The notes under the pieces were generated by a model. That model saw only the letters and a program-made list of their open reading frames with translations. It did no database searches and had not been told where the DNA came from. The position numbers and the translations under genes were made by a program. Shown here in pieces: positions 51,532 through 60,197 of a DNA stretch of 62,050 nucleotides. Source of the stretch: JAFAGX01 sp035623255. GTDB lineage: Bacteria; Acidobacteriota; Terriglobia; Terriglobales; Acidobacteriaceae. Each line of letters begins with the position of its first letter. The stretch's first letter is position 1. The DNA is taken from assembly GCA_035623255.1 (NCBI GenBank), contig DASPTU010000099.1, positions 1 through 62,050 of the forward strand, in the 5' to 3' direction.

Positions 51532-51636
51532 AGGCCGGAATTATAAATGCAGCACGCACCGCGCCTGACTAGTTGTAATTTTCGTGCTCTGGCCGGGGTT
51601 CTCGAATCTATACTGACAATGCGTAAGGAGCTGGCC

Positions 51637-52839
51637 ATGAAACGCACGTCAGATCGCCCGGAAACTAAGGCCGTCCGAGGCGGCACCAACCTCGAGAAGA
51701 AGAATGGCCCCTTGTCTACCCCGATCTATCAGACCTCCACTTTCGAGGTTACGGACAACGAGCAACAAGTGCGAGCAACGCCAACGGACATGTTCTACAC
51801 GCGCTACGGCAATCCCACGCATACGGTTGTGGAGCGGGCGATCGCAGAATTAGAGGGGACGGATCGCGCGTTGCTGTTTGCTTCCGGAATGAATGCGATC
51901 ACTACTTCGGTTTTGGCACTGCTTAAAAGCGGCGATCACGTGGTGGCGCAGCGGGACATCTACGGAGGTGCAGCAAAATTCTTCGGGCAATGGCTCCCTA
52001 AGTTCGGAATCGAGACGACTTTCGTTGATACCACGGAATATGAGCAGCACGAGCGTGCGATTCGTCCGAACACAAAGCTACTGTATGTGGAATCGCCTAC
52101 CAACCCGGTTGTGCGAGTGGTCGATTTGCGGAGGATCGTCGCAATTGCCAGACGGCATGACCTTATCACGATGATCGATAGTACGTTCGCCACGCCGATC
52201 AACTGCCGGCCCGCCGATTTCGGCATTGACCTGGTTATGCACTCCGGCACGAAGTATTTTGGGGGGCATTCTGATTTGATAGCCGGCGTGGTCGCTGGAC
52301 CGGCTAATCTCATCAACCAGATTCACGAAACAAGAACCACGCTCGGCGGATGCATGGATCCGCACGCCGCCTGGCTACTGCTGCGCGGCATCAAGACCCT
52401 GGCAGTCCGGGTGCAACGACAGAATGAGAACGCATTACGGGTTGCACAGTTCTTAGCGCACCATCCCGGCATTCGCCGAGTTTACTATCCTTTCTTAGAG
52501 GGCCATGCGCAACGAGCATTGGCGATGGAGCAGATGCGCGGTGGCGGCGGAATCGTAAGTTTCGAGGTGGAGGGAACGGGCGACGACGCACGGAAACTCA
52601 GCGAAGCCTTAAATCTGTTCACCCTCGCTCCAAGTCTCGGCGGTGTCGATTCTCTGGTATGCATCCCGGTTCTGACGTCACACGCCATGATCCCGGCTGA
52701 GCATCGCGCGAAGATGGGCGTAACTGAGCAATTGATTCGCCTCTCGGTAGGTATTGAGAACGCCGACGATTTAATCGCCGATCTGGAACAGGCCTTAGCG
52801 GTGGTTGGATCGCCAAGGCAACATGCGCACGTTGGCTAG
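51637..52839 (+). CDS. Trans-sulfuration-family PLP enzyme (cystathionine gamma-lyase/synthase or methionine gamma-lyase type)
   Basis: A 400-residue product from the ATG at 51637, set by AAGGAG 7 bp before it. Fold-type I Cys/Met metabolism enzyme: TRYGNPTHTVVERAIAELEG, ALLFASGMNAITT, DIYGGAAKFF, VESPTNPVVRVVDL, PLP lysine in MHSGTKYFGGHSDLIAGVVA, and SLGGVDSLVCIPVLTSHA near the C terminus. These enzymes form or cleave cystathionine or eliminate thiols from methionine; the subfamily cannot be fixed by eye. It stands alone between the SDR and the AsmA-like gene. Which sulfur reaction it serves is not shown by neighbours. Confidence 0.9.
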   Translation: MKRTSDRPETKAVRGGTNLEKKNGPLSTPIYQTSTFEVTDNEQQVRATPTDMFYTRYGNPTHTVVERAIAELEGTDRALLFASGMNAITTSVLALLKSGDHVVAQRDIYGGAAKFFGQWLPKFGIETTFVDTTEYEQHERAIRPNTKLLYVESPTNPVVRVVDLRRIVAIARRHDLITMIDSTFATPINCRPADFGIDLVMHSGTKYFGGHSDLIAGVVAGPANLINQIHETRTTLGGCMDPHAAWLLLRGIKTLAVRVQRQNENALRVAQFLAHHPGIRRVYYPFLEGHAQRALAMEQMRGGGGIVSFEVEGTGDDARKLSEALNLFTLAPSLGGVDSLVCIPVLTSHAMIPAEHRAKMGVTEQLIRLSVGIENADDLIADLEQALAVVGSPRQHAHVG

Positions 52840-52888
52840 AACGGATAGGCTTATAAAGAAGTTCTAAGCGATCGAACAGGAGCTGCCT

Positions 52889-54562
52889 ATGAAACGCACC
52901 CTTACCATTATCGGCATCATCGTTGCGGTACTGATTGTCATTGCGGTTGCATTGACGTTCATGGTGAACGTCAACACGTTCCGCCCGCAGATCGAGTCGG
53001 AATTGAGTTCGGCGCTGGGGCGGCAGGTAAAGGTAGGAAATCTCAAACTCGAGATATTGAATGGCAGCGTCTCGGCCGACGATCTTTCGATCGCCGACGA
53101 CCCTGCTTTCAGCAATCAACCGTTTGTTCGTGCAAAGGCGCTCGACGTGGGAGTCGAGCTATGGCCTTTGATCTTCTCTAAGACCCTGCATGTCAACGAT
53201 CTGACGATCGCAAATCCTCAAGTCGCACTTTTGCGGAATGCCGCGGGGAAGTGGAATTTTTCAACGATTGGAAATAAGCCAACTTCCGGAGCGACTGCAC
53301 CGACGACGGAAAAGGCTGCGCCGCCTGCCAATCAAAAGGATGCTGCGCCTGCCCAAGCCGCCGGATCAGCGCCAGCTTCGAATCCTGAGCTCTTAGTCGG
53401 AAAGTTGGCTGTGAAGAACGGTACGTTAACAATGGCGGACGTCAGTACTCACGAAAAACCCCAGGTTTTCACAAATGTAAACATCACGGTAGAAAACTTT
53501 TCCTTCAGCTCGCAGTTCCCTTTCAAAATGTCTTGCGATCTGCCTGGCGGTGGCAGCATGAAGCTTGACGGACGGGCTGGGCCCATTAACGCCTCTGACG
53601 CATCGCTTACGCCTTTGCAAGCGAAGATCAACATCAACGGCTTGAATATTGAGAAATCGGGATTCCTCAATCCGGCATCGGGTTTTGGTGGTCTCATAAA
53701 TTTCGATGGCACCGTCAATTCCAACGGTCGCCAAGCGGAAACCAATGGCGGCGCGACAGTCGCGCAACTAAAGGCGTCGCCAAAGGGATCTCCTGCGCCA
53801 AAACCAGTGGATCTGAAATTCAGCTCTACTTATGATCTTCAGAAACAGTCCGGGCCTATGAGCGCGGAAGTCATGCTCGGCAAAGCGGTGGCGAAACTGA
53901 CCGGAACGTACCAGATGCAACCCGCTGCGGTTGTGCTGAACGCCAAGCTTGCAGCCGAGAACATGCCCGTGGATGATCTGGAAACGTTGCTGCCCGCCTT
54001 GGGAATCACGTTGCCGGCTGGTTCGCATTTGCAGGGGGGAACACTAACCGCAAACTTCACCATCACGGGGCCAACGGACAAACTGGTGATCGCAGGTCCG
54101 GTTCAGCTTGCAAATACGAAGCTGGCGGGATTCGATCTGGGATCGAAACTGTCCGCCATCTCAGCCTTTAGCGGTGCCAAGACCGGACAGGACACAACGA
54201 TTCAAAACTTTAGCACCGACGCGCACGTCGCACCCGAAGGCATCCAAACGCAAAACGTGAATTTGAATATCCCCTCGCTCGGTGTAATTACGGGGAACGG
54301 CACTATCAGCCCGCAGAACGCCCTCAACTACCAAATGAACGCCAAACTCGGCGGCATGGTTGGAGGGCTGACCCAGATTGCTGGGCTGGGGAGCAAGAAC
54401 GCGGCGATTCCTTTCTTCATTCAAGGGACAACATCCGACCCCAAGTTTGTTCCCAACGTAAAGGGCATGCTGAGCAGTCAATTCAATCCCGCCGGCCAAA
54501 ATCCTGCGGGCAACCTCGTCAACGGCATCACTGGCCTGCTAGGGAAGAAAAAGCAGAAATAG
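52889..54562 (+). CDS. AsmA-family inner-membrane-anchored protein
   Basis: A 557-residue protein with AGGAG upstream of the ATG. One N-terminal membrane anchor (residues about 7-27, IIGIIVAVLIVIAVALTFMV) leads into the typical AsmA opening: NTFRPQIESELSSALGRQVK and VGNLKLEILNGSVSADDLSI. A low-complexity Ala/Pro/Lys linker (about 130-165) separates a second beta-rich repeat region. The C-terminal part (about 380-510, GGTLTANFTITGPTDKLVIA; FDLGSKLSAI; GVITGNGTISP) matches the AsmA-like C-terminal domain. Family members are large bridge-like envelope proteins involved in phospholipid transport and outer-membrane integrity; this one is shorter than the E. coli versions. Confidence 0.88.
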   Translation: MKRTLTIIGIIVAVLIVIAVALTFMVNVNTFRPQIESELSSALGRQVKVGNLKLEILNGSVSADDLSIADDPAFSNQPFVRAKALDVGVELWPLIFSKTLHVNDLTIANPQVALLRNAAGKWNFSTIGNKPTSGATAPTTEKAAPPANQKDAAPAQAAGSAPASNPELLVGKLAVKNGTLTMADVSTHEKPQVFTNVNITVENFSFSSQFPFKMSCDLPGGGSMKLDGRAGPINASDASLTPLQAKININGLNIEKSGFLNPASGFGGLINFDGTVNSNGRQAETNGGATVAQLKASPKGSPAPKPVDLKFSSTYDLQKQSGPMSAEVMLGKAVAKLTGTYQMQPAAVVLNAKLAAENMPVDDLETLLPALGITLPAGSHLQGGTLTANFTITGPTDKLVIAGPVQLANTKLAGFDLGSKLSAISAFSGAKTGQDTTIQNFSTDAHVAPEGIQTQNVNLNIPSLGVITGNGTISPQNALNYQMNAKLGGMVGGLTQIAGLGSKNAAIPFFIQGTTSDPKFVPNVKGMLSSQFNPAGQNPAGNLVNGITGLLGKKKQK

Positions 54563-54722
54563 ACATTGGTACAATCGGGATGCTGAACACCCTGACTGAT
54601 GTCATGCGGCGGCACTCCAGCGTCTGCCTTTGCGAGGCCAGTTCGCAGCATTGGCATCTCCAGATGGCGCTTAGGCGCGCTCAACAGGTCCGCTCGGTTG
54701 CCTCGGGGATGCGTGGCGCAAA

Positions 54723-55796
54723 ATGAACAGAAATCGCATATTCGTCTACGCTCTAGTGCTGTGCATCCTGGTGCTTTTGGTGTTTCTGCAGTTCCGCCAA
54801 TGGCAGACCTTTGATTGGGGCAAGTTCGTCAGGAACTCAAGCGATATCAGCTGGCGGTATGTGATTTACGCGACAAGCCTCATCTATTTTGCCTATGTTC
54901 TTCGGGCGCTGCGCTGGAAGATATTTCTTCGCCCCGTGCGGAGGAATGTGACGACCTGGTCGCTGATCTCGCCAACCGTAGTCGGTTTCACTGGCCTGGC
55001 TATCCTAGGCCGCGCGGGAGAACTGATTCGTCCCTATTTGATTGCGCGACGGCTAAACCTGAGCTTTGCGTCGCAACTAGCGGTGTGGGCCGTCGAACGT
55101 ATTTTTGACATCGGCTCATTTACCGTTCTCATGGTGATGGCCATCTTTCTCCCTACAAAATTGCGCGCTTTTGCTGCAGTTCATCCGGTTTATAGTCACT
55201 GGCTGCACGTGGCGGGATACTTCCTGTCCGTTCTCGTGGTGGGAATGCTTTCGGTCACTACGCTAGTGAATTACAAAGGCCCCGCGATGGCGGACTGGGT
55301 CGAGGAGCGATTTGCCCATCTGGCACGGAATCTGGGGCACCGGATTGCGCAGCGAGTGCGTGAATTTGCCGGTGGCTTGAACACGATTCACGGGCCATTG
55401 TCGTTCCTTCAACTCTCCGCGGTTTCGATTGGAATGTGGTGGCTGATCGCTCTCTCCTATGAGGAGGTCACCCACGCCTATGGGCCGGCCATGCAGAACA
55501 TGAGCGTGAGCCAAGTCTTACTGCTGATGGGATCGAGCATGGTGGGATCGATGCTGCAGCTGCCGGGAGTTGGAGGCGGCTCGCAATTGGCAACGATCGG
55601 CGCTCTGGACAAGGTGTTTCATGTCCCGCGGGAAATCGCCGTGAGTTGTGGAATTCTGTTGTGGCTGGTAAGTTTCGTCGCCGTGGTGCCCTTAGGTTTG
55701 TTGTTCGCACATCGCGAACGACTCTCGTTGCGAAAGGTTGCGGAAGAGAGTGAACGAGCTGAGGAGGAGGTTCCGATTCCGTCGCCGGGCGGATGA
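54723..55796 (+). CDS. Flippase-like membrane protein (lysylphosphatidylglycerol synthase TM-region/UPF0104 family)
   Basis: A 357-residue integral membrane protein with about eight hydrophobic segments. Family signatures: YVLRALRWKIFLRPV after the second segment, TVVGFTGLAILGRAGELIRP with the conserved GR-x-GE-x-RP, YLIARRLNLSFASQLAVWAV-ERIFD, and MLQLPGVGGGSQLATIGAL in a late segment. Related proteins carry lipids or lipid-linked sugars across membranes, or are the membrane domain of MprF-type synthases without the catalytic half. It follows the AsmA gene by 160 bp, which fits an envelope-lipid role. The specific lipid is unknown. Confidence 0.85.
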   Translation: MNRNRIFVYALVLCILVLLVFLQFRQWQTFDWGKFVRNSSDISWRYVIYATSLIYFAYVLRALRWKIFLRPVRRNVTTWSLISPTVVGFTGLAILGRAGELIRPYLIARRLNLSFASQLAVWAVERIFDIGSFTVLMVMAIFLPTKLRAFAAVHPVYSHWLHVAGYFLSVLVVGMLSVTTLVNYKGPAMADWVEERFAHLARNLGHRIAQRVREFAGGLNTIHGPLSFLQLSAVSIGMWWLIALSYEEVTHAYGPAMQNMSVSQVLLLMGSSMVGSMLQLPGVGGGSQLATIGALDKVFHVPREIAVSCGILLWLVSFVAVVPLGLLFAHRERLSLRKVAEESERAEEEVPIPSPGG

Positions 55797-55930
55797 CAAG
55801 TGACTTTCATGAGGTCGTAATCCAGGTCTGTGTAGCTCCGTGTGTATATTTCATCCCAGTCGCCAGTTTCCAACGTGCAAACGTTGCCTAGTTTATAATC
55901 AAAATTCCTGCCTGATGGAGTAATAACAAA

Positions 55931-57928
55931 ATGATTCGTTTCCTGCAGACCCCTGGGCCGATCAAGAAGTTCATTCTCGGCGGCCTTTTGACCATAATCT
56001 GCGTTTTCATGGTCATCACACTCGTGCCCGGTTTCGGAAATTCAAATTTCTTCGGTGCAAGCACTCGACAAAGAGGCGTGGTCGCTACAGTTGACGGTAA
56101 TGATGTGACCACCTTGGAAGTCCAGAAACAGGCGCGGCAGATGGTGAGGCAGCAGTTCCCCAAAGGCGGGGCACAGGCCTCCATGCTGCTACCGTTTTTT
56201 GCCTCACAAGCGGCTCAGCAGCTGATCCAGCGTAATGCGCTACTCGCCGAGGCGCGACATTTAGGTTTACGTGCCACAGATGCGGATGTGCGGGACGAGT
56301 TGCAGCACGGGCGCTATGCGGAGGTGTTCTTTCCCAACGGCAATTTTGTTGGACAGGCTGCCTACGAAGAGCGGCTGCAGCAGGCAGACCTGACCGTGCC
56401 CATGTTTGAACAAGCTGTCAAAGAAGACATTCTGATTGAAAAGTTGCGGAACCTGATCGCGGGCAGCGCGCTTGTGACTGACACAGAGATACGCGACAAA
56501 TTCGAGAAGGACAATACCAAAGTCGAGTTCGACTACGCAGTCCTTCACAAGGATGAAATCGTTAAGACTATTCATCCCGCCGAGTCCGAGCTCAAGGCCT
56601 ATTACGATCAGCACAAGACGTCCTATACAAACTCGATTCCTGAGAAGCGAAAAATCAGCTACGTGCTGATTGACACCGCGAAACTGGAGAGCGAGGCAAA
56701 GATCACGCCCGCGGAGTTTCAGGCTTACTACGATCAGCATCGGGATGAGTATCGCGTCCCCGAACAGGTAAACCTGCGGCACATTTACTTCAAAACTCCG
56801 TTGCCGGGGCCGGACGGCAAAGTCGACCAGAAGGGCGTCGATACAGCTCGCAAAAAAGCCGAGAATGTGCTGAAGCAGTTGCAATCGGGAGCTAATTTCG
56901 GCGATCTTGCCAAGAAGTATTCCGAGGACACCAGCAGCGCCAGTAATGGAGGCTCGTTGGGATGGGTCAGGCGTGGACAATTTCCTTCTCCGGCAATGGA
57001 GAAAGAAGCATTTTCGCTTGCCAGGGGCGGCACGAGCGACGTGATTACCGCCGAGGGCGGCTTCGATATTATTCACATCGATGACAAACAAGACGCACAT
57101 CTGAAAACGCTCGAGGAAGTGAAGGGACAAATCGAGCCGATTTTGGCGCAGCAGAAGGCGAGCCAAGCCGCAGATGCAGAGGCGACGGCGGTCCTGACTC
57201 AGGCTCGGACTTTGGGACTCGACAAGGCTGCCTCCACCCAGAGCTTGCAGATCATCACTACAGACTTTGTCAGCCGGACAGATTCCTTGCCTGGCATCGG
57301 CAACTCGGCTCAGTTCATGGATGCGATTTTCAATGCACCGGAGAAATCCCCGCCGGATGAAGTACAGCTTCAGCAGGGCTATGCGATCTTCAACTTGCTG
57401 GTCATTAAACCTCCGGCAACGCCGACATTCGAGGAAATTCGGGCGCGGGTCGAGAACGAGTTCAAGCAGGAACGAGCTACGGCCTTGCTGGCGAAGAAGA
57501 CGCAGGAACTATCGGATCGCGCCAAGGCAGCTCACGACCTGAAAAAAGCCGCGAAAGAGTTGGGTGCGACCATGAGGACCAGCGAACTGGTGGCGCCGGA
57601 CGGGCAGGTCCCCGATCTCGGTTCGATGGCTGGCCCGGCAGCGGTGGCTTTCACGCTCAAGCCCGGCGAGATCAGTGGCCCGATCGATACCAACACTGCA
57701 GGCGTGGTTCTGAGTGTCCTGCAAAAACAAGAACCGAGCGAACAGGAGTTCGCGGCGAAGAGAGACCAGATTCGCGACGGGCTATTGCAGCAGAAGCAGT
57801 CGGAACTGTTTGGGATGTTTGTCGCCAATCTGGAGAGCCAGATGGAGAAGGCCGGCAAAATCAAGATCAACCAGCAAGAATTGAAGGGGCTTACCAAACA
57901 GCAGGGTACGGAAGACGAGGGAGAATAG
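55931..57928 (+). CDS. PpiD/SurA-like periplasmic chaperone with parvulin domains
   Basis: A 665-residue protein with one N-terminal membrane anchor (residues about 13-34, FILGGLLTIICVFMVITLV). A SurA-N/PpiD-like helical chaperone domain spans about 45-210 (RGVVATVDGNDVTTLEVQKQ; IQRNALLAEARHLGLRATDA). The rotamase core at about 275-385 has VNLRHIYFKT, FGDLAKKYSEDTSSASNGGS, GWVRRGQFPSPAMEKEAFSL and GGFDIIHIDD, with the usual parvulin residues. A second, weaker parvulin-like segment covers about 440-610. The architecture is that of PpiD, anchored in the inner membrane and assisting folding of secreted proteins. It precedes malQ by 34 bp. Confidence 0.9.
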   Translation: MIRFLQTPGPIKKFILGGLLTIICVFMVITLVPGFGNSNFFGASTRQRGVVATVDGNDVTTLEVQKQARQMVRQQFPKGGAQASMLLPFFASQAAQQLIQRNALLAEARHLGLRATDADVRDELQHGRYAEVFFPNGNFVGQAAYEERLQQADLTVPMFEQAVKEDILIEKLRNLIAGSALVTDTEIRDKFEKDNTKVEFDYAVLHKDEIVKTIHPAESELKAYYDQHKTSYTNSIPEKRKISYVLIDTAKLESEAKITPAEFQAYYDQHRDEYRVPEQVNLRHIYFKTPLPGPDGKVDQKGVDTARKKAENVLKQLQSGANFGDLAKKYSEDTSSASNGGSLGWVRRGQFPSPAMEKEAFSLARGGTSDVITAEGGFDIIHIDDKQDAHLKTLEEVKGQIEPILAQQKASQAADAEATAVLTQARTLGLDKAASTQSLQIITTDFVSRTDSLPGIGNSAQFMDAIFNAPEKSPPDEVQLQQGYAIFNLLVIKPPATPTFEEIRARVENEFKQERATALLAKKTQELSDRAKAAHDLKKAAKELGATMRTSELVAPDGQVPDLGSMAGPAAVAFTLKPGEISGPIDTNTAGVVLSVLQKQEPSEQEFAAKRDQIRDGLLQQKQSELFGMFVANLESQMEKAGKIKINQQELKGLTKQQGTEDEGE

Positions 57929-57962
57929 GGCCGGCGCAACCAGAATGGAAGCATAAGCCGAT

Positions 57963-59495
57963 ATGTCATTCCCCCGCTCGACCGGAATTCTGCTCCATCC
58001 GATCTCCTTGCCATCACGGGGTGGAATTGGAGATTTTGGTCCAGCAGCCTACGAATTTCTCGATTTTCTGGCGGCGGCCCGGCAAGGGTTGTGGCAGGTC
58101 CTGCCGCTTGGACCTCCGGCAAATGGTAACTCACCCTATTCCTCGACATCGGCGTTCGCCGGAAATCCTCTGTTAATCAGCCTGGAAAGATTGGCCGATC
58201 GCGGATGGATCAGCCGCGATGAGTTGTCTGGCCTTTCTGAGACTGTCCAGCGCATCGACTATAACGAAGTAGGTGCGCACAAGTTGCCTCTGCTGGAGAG
58301 AGCCGCTGGGAATTTTCTGAAATCGTCGCCGAATGAGGCAAGGGTCCGGTTCGAAAAATTTTGCAGTGAAAATGCATGGTGGCTGGAGGATTTCGTCCTA
58401 TATGACGCCTTGCGAGATCGCTATGATCATCGCAATTGGAAAAAATGGCCGCCGGAGTTAGCGCGCCGCGATCCAGACGCACTCGAACGCGCCCGTATTG
58501 AACTGCGATCTGAGATTGGGCTTCGAAGGGTAATTCAGTTCTTTTTCTGGGAGCAGTGGCGAGGGTTGCGGCAGTACTGCGCCGCAAAATCCATCCGCGT
58601 CGTAGGGGATATCGCGATTTTTGTCGATTACGACAGCGCGGATGTCTGGGCACAGCGCCAGCTTTGGCGTTTGCGGGACGACCTTGAGCCAGAGGTGGTT
58701 TCGGGAGTTCCTCCCGATGCTTTTAGTGCCAATGGTCAGCGCTGGGGCAATCCGCTGTACAACTGGGACGCGATGCGCGCCACCGGTTACAAATGGTGGG
58801 TGCAGCGGCTGCGCTGGGCGGCCCAGACGTGCGATCTGATCCGACTCGATCACTTCCGCGGCTTCGCGCAATTCTGGGAGATTCCGGCAAGCGAGGAAAC
58901 TGCGATTCACGGCAGGTGGGTTGACGGGCCTCGCGATGAGCTGTTCTCCAAACTGAAAGAAGAATTAGGCGGACTGCCGTTCTTTGCGGAAGACCTGGGC
59001 TATATCACTCCTGACGTCCATGCGCTGCGGGAAAGACATCACATTCCTGGCATGGCCGTACTGCAATTCGCATTCGGGAATCCGGGGGCGCACGTCTACC
59101 TGCCGCACCGCCTGACCCCCGATCGGGTCGTCTATACGGGCACCCATGACAATGACACAGCCGTAGGCTGGTGGAATACGACTGCGACGGAGTATGAAAA
59201 GAGGTCCGCGCTCGCCTATATGGGTTGTTCGGAAGACGGGATCAACTGGGCGATGATCCGGGCGGCGCAGGATTCACCTGCGAGTCTTTCTGTGGTTCCG
59301 TTGCAGGACGTGCTCGGACTGGGGAGTGAGGCGCGAATGAACACTCCCAGCACACCGCTGGGGAACTATCACTGGCGTTATCAGCCGGGATCACTGAAGC
59401 CAGAATTTGCGCAGAAGCTGGCAGCGTTGGCGGAGGTTACAGACCGGTTGCCGCAAGCGCTGGCGCCCCCGCAGGCCGGGGAAAGCTGGGCGTGA
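57963..59495 (+). CDS. malQ: 4-alpha-glucanotransferase (amylomaltase)
   Basis: GH77 enzyme of 510 residues, the usual family length, moving maltooligosaccharide segments between alpha-1,4-glucans in the cytoplasm. Motifs in order: GILLHPISLPSRGGIGDFGP, WQVLPLGPPANGNSPYSSTS, GDIAIFVDYDSADVWA, GVPPDAFSANGQRWGNPLYN, nucleophile D296 in RLDHFRGFAQFW, acid/base E343 in FFAEDLGYITPDV, and YTGTHDNDTAVGWW. DARMNTPSTPLGNYHWRY-like EARMNTPST closes the active site. It begins 34 bp after the PpiD-like gene and may be cotranscribed, though no functional link is apparent. Confidence 0.96.
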   Translation: MSFPRSTGILLHPISLPSRGGIGDFGPAAYEFLDFLAAARQGLWQVLPLGPPANGNSPYSSTSAFAGNPLLISLERLADRGWISRDELSGLSETVQRIDYNEVGAHKLPLLERAAGNFLKSSPNEARVRFEKFCSENAWWLEDFVLYDALRDRYDHRNWKKWPPELARRDPDALERARIELRSEIGLRRVIQFFFWEQWRGLRQYCAAKSIRVVGDIAIFVDYDSADVWAQRQLWRLRDDLEPEVVSGVPPDAFSANGQRWGNPLYNWDAMRATGYKWWVQRLRWAAQTCDLIRLDHFRGFAQFWEIPASEETAIHGRWVDGPRDELFSKLKEELGGLPFFAEDLGYITPDVHALRERHHIPGMAVLQFAFGNPGAHVYLPHRLTPDRVVYTGTHDNDTAVGWWNTTATEYEKRSALAYMGCSEDGINWAMIRAAQDSPASLSVVPLQDVLGLGSEARMNTPSTPLGNYHWRYQPGSLKPEFAQKLAALAEVTDRLPQALAPPQAGESWA

Positions 59496-59547
59496 GGGTA
59501 GGCAGAGTTCTGACTTCTGCATTCTTACTTCTGCACTCCCGCCTGGA

Positions 59548-60072
59548 TCACGGCTTTTCAGGTTTCAACCCGCAGGCTTTGCGAACCTGACCCAGGTCGA
59601 GACCGGCCGGGCTAAACTCAGCGATCTGTGGATCGTCTTTGGTGATGAACTGCACTTTGAAAATGTTGGCGCCGATCAGTTGGCGAGCAGTGTCTTCGTC
59701 CATCGCCAGGAAATCGCCATTGACCCAATTCCAATTGCGGTTGGTGTGGTAGTTGTCGACGCGAACCGTGACGCGCATCTGCGGACGTCCCCAGAAACTC
59801 GCGCGATTGGGACCAGCCATTCTGAAGTTGGGACGAAAGTCGGCCAGCTTCAGCTTGCCGCCAACGCAGAAGAGCGTGACTTCAGGGCGCCGATCGCTGT
59901 TGTCGAGGTAATTGTCCGCGGGAAGCGCAAACTTAACCCGCTGCTGTCCTGTCATCTTCTCTTCGGCCTGGTACCTCATCCACTTGCCGCCGGCAGCGAC
60001 ACCGTTCTCCTGTGCAGGGGCCAAGGCCACCATGATGGCCATAATTGCGACAGTAAAGCGCAGGGCTTTCAC
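59548..60072 (-). CDS. Secreted protein with VasI-like domain
   Basis: A 174-residue product from the GTG at 60072, preceded by AAGGAG 6 bp away; a TTG seven codons upstream is less likely. Residues 1-20 are a signal peptide (FTVAIMAIMVALAPAQ). The mature part has the order of features of type-VI-secretion-associated VasI-like domains: KWMRYQAEEKMTGQQRVKFA, a tryptic strand RPEVTLFCVGGKLK with a cysteine, VRVDNY, DFLAMD, and a final FSPAGLDLGQVRKACG with a second cysteine that may pair with the first. No T6SS genes are in the window, so the domain is probably used in another setting. Function unknown. Confidence 0.6.
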   Translation of the reverse strand: MKALRFTVAIMAIMVALAPAQENGVAAGGKWMRYQAEEKMTGQQRVKFALPADNYLDNSDRRPEVTLFCVGGKLKLADFRPNFRMAGPNRASFWGRPQMRVTVRVDNYHTNRNWNWVNGDFLAMDEDTARQLIGANIFKVQFITKDDPQIAEFSPAGLDLGQVRKACGLKPEKP

Positions 60073-60197
60073 TTTGCGCTCCTTACGAACCAACTCTAAG
60101 TTCCTTACTCAACTATATAAACCCAGAGTTGCGTGAAAGTTGCGGGTAAGTTGTGGTTGGAACCATGCCTGCCAATCGCGTATAAGAGAAAAATCGC

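Noticed and set aside
56267..57166. Minus-strand frame of 299 codons opposite the PpiD-like gene
   Set aside because: Antisense to a well supported gene with intact parvulin motifs; composition is not protein-like.
59500..59535. Short repeated CTTCTGCA units after malQ considered as a CRISPR or tandem array
   Set aside because: Only two to three imperfect copies over about 30 bp; no regular spacers.
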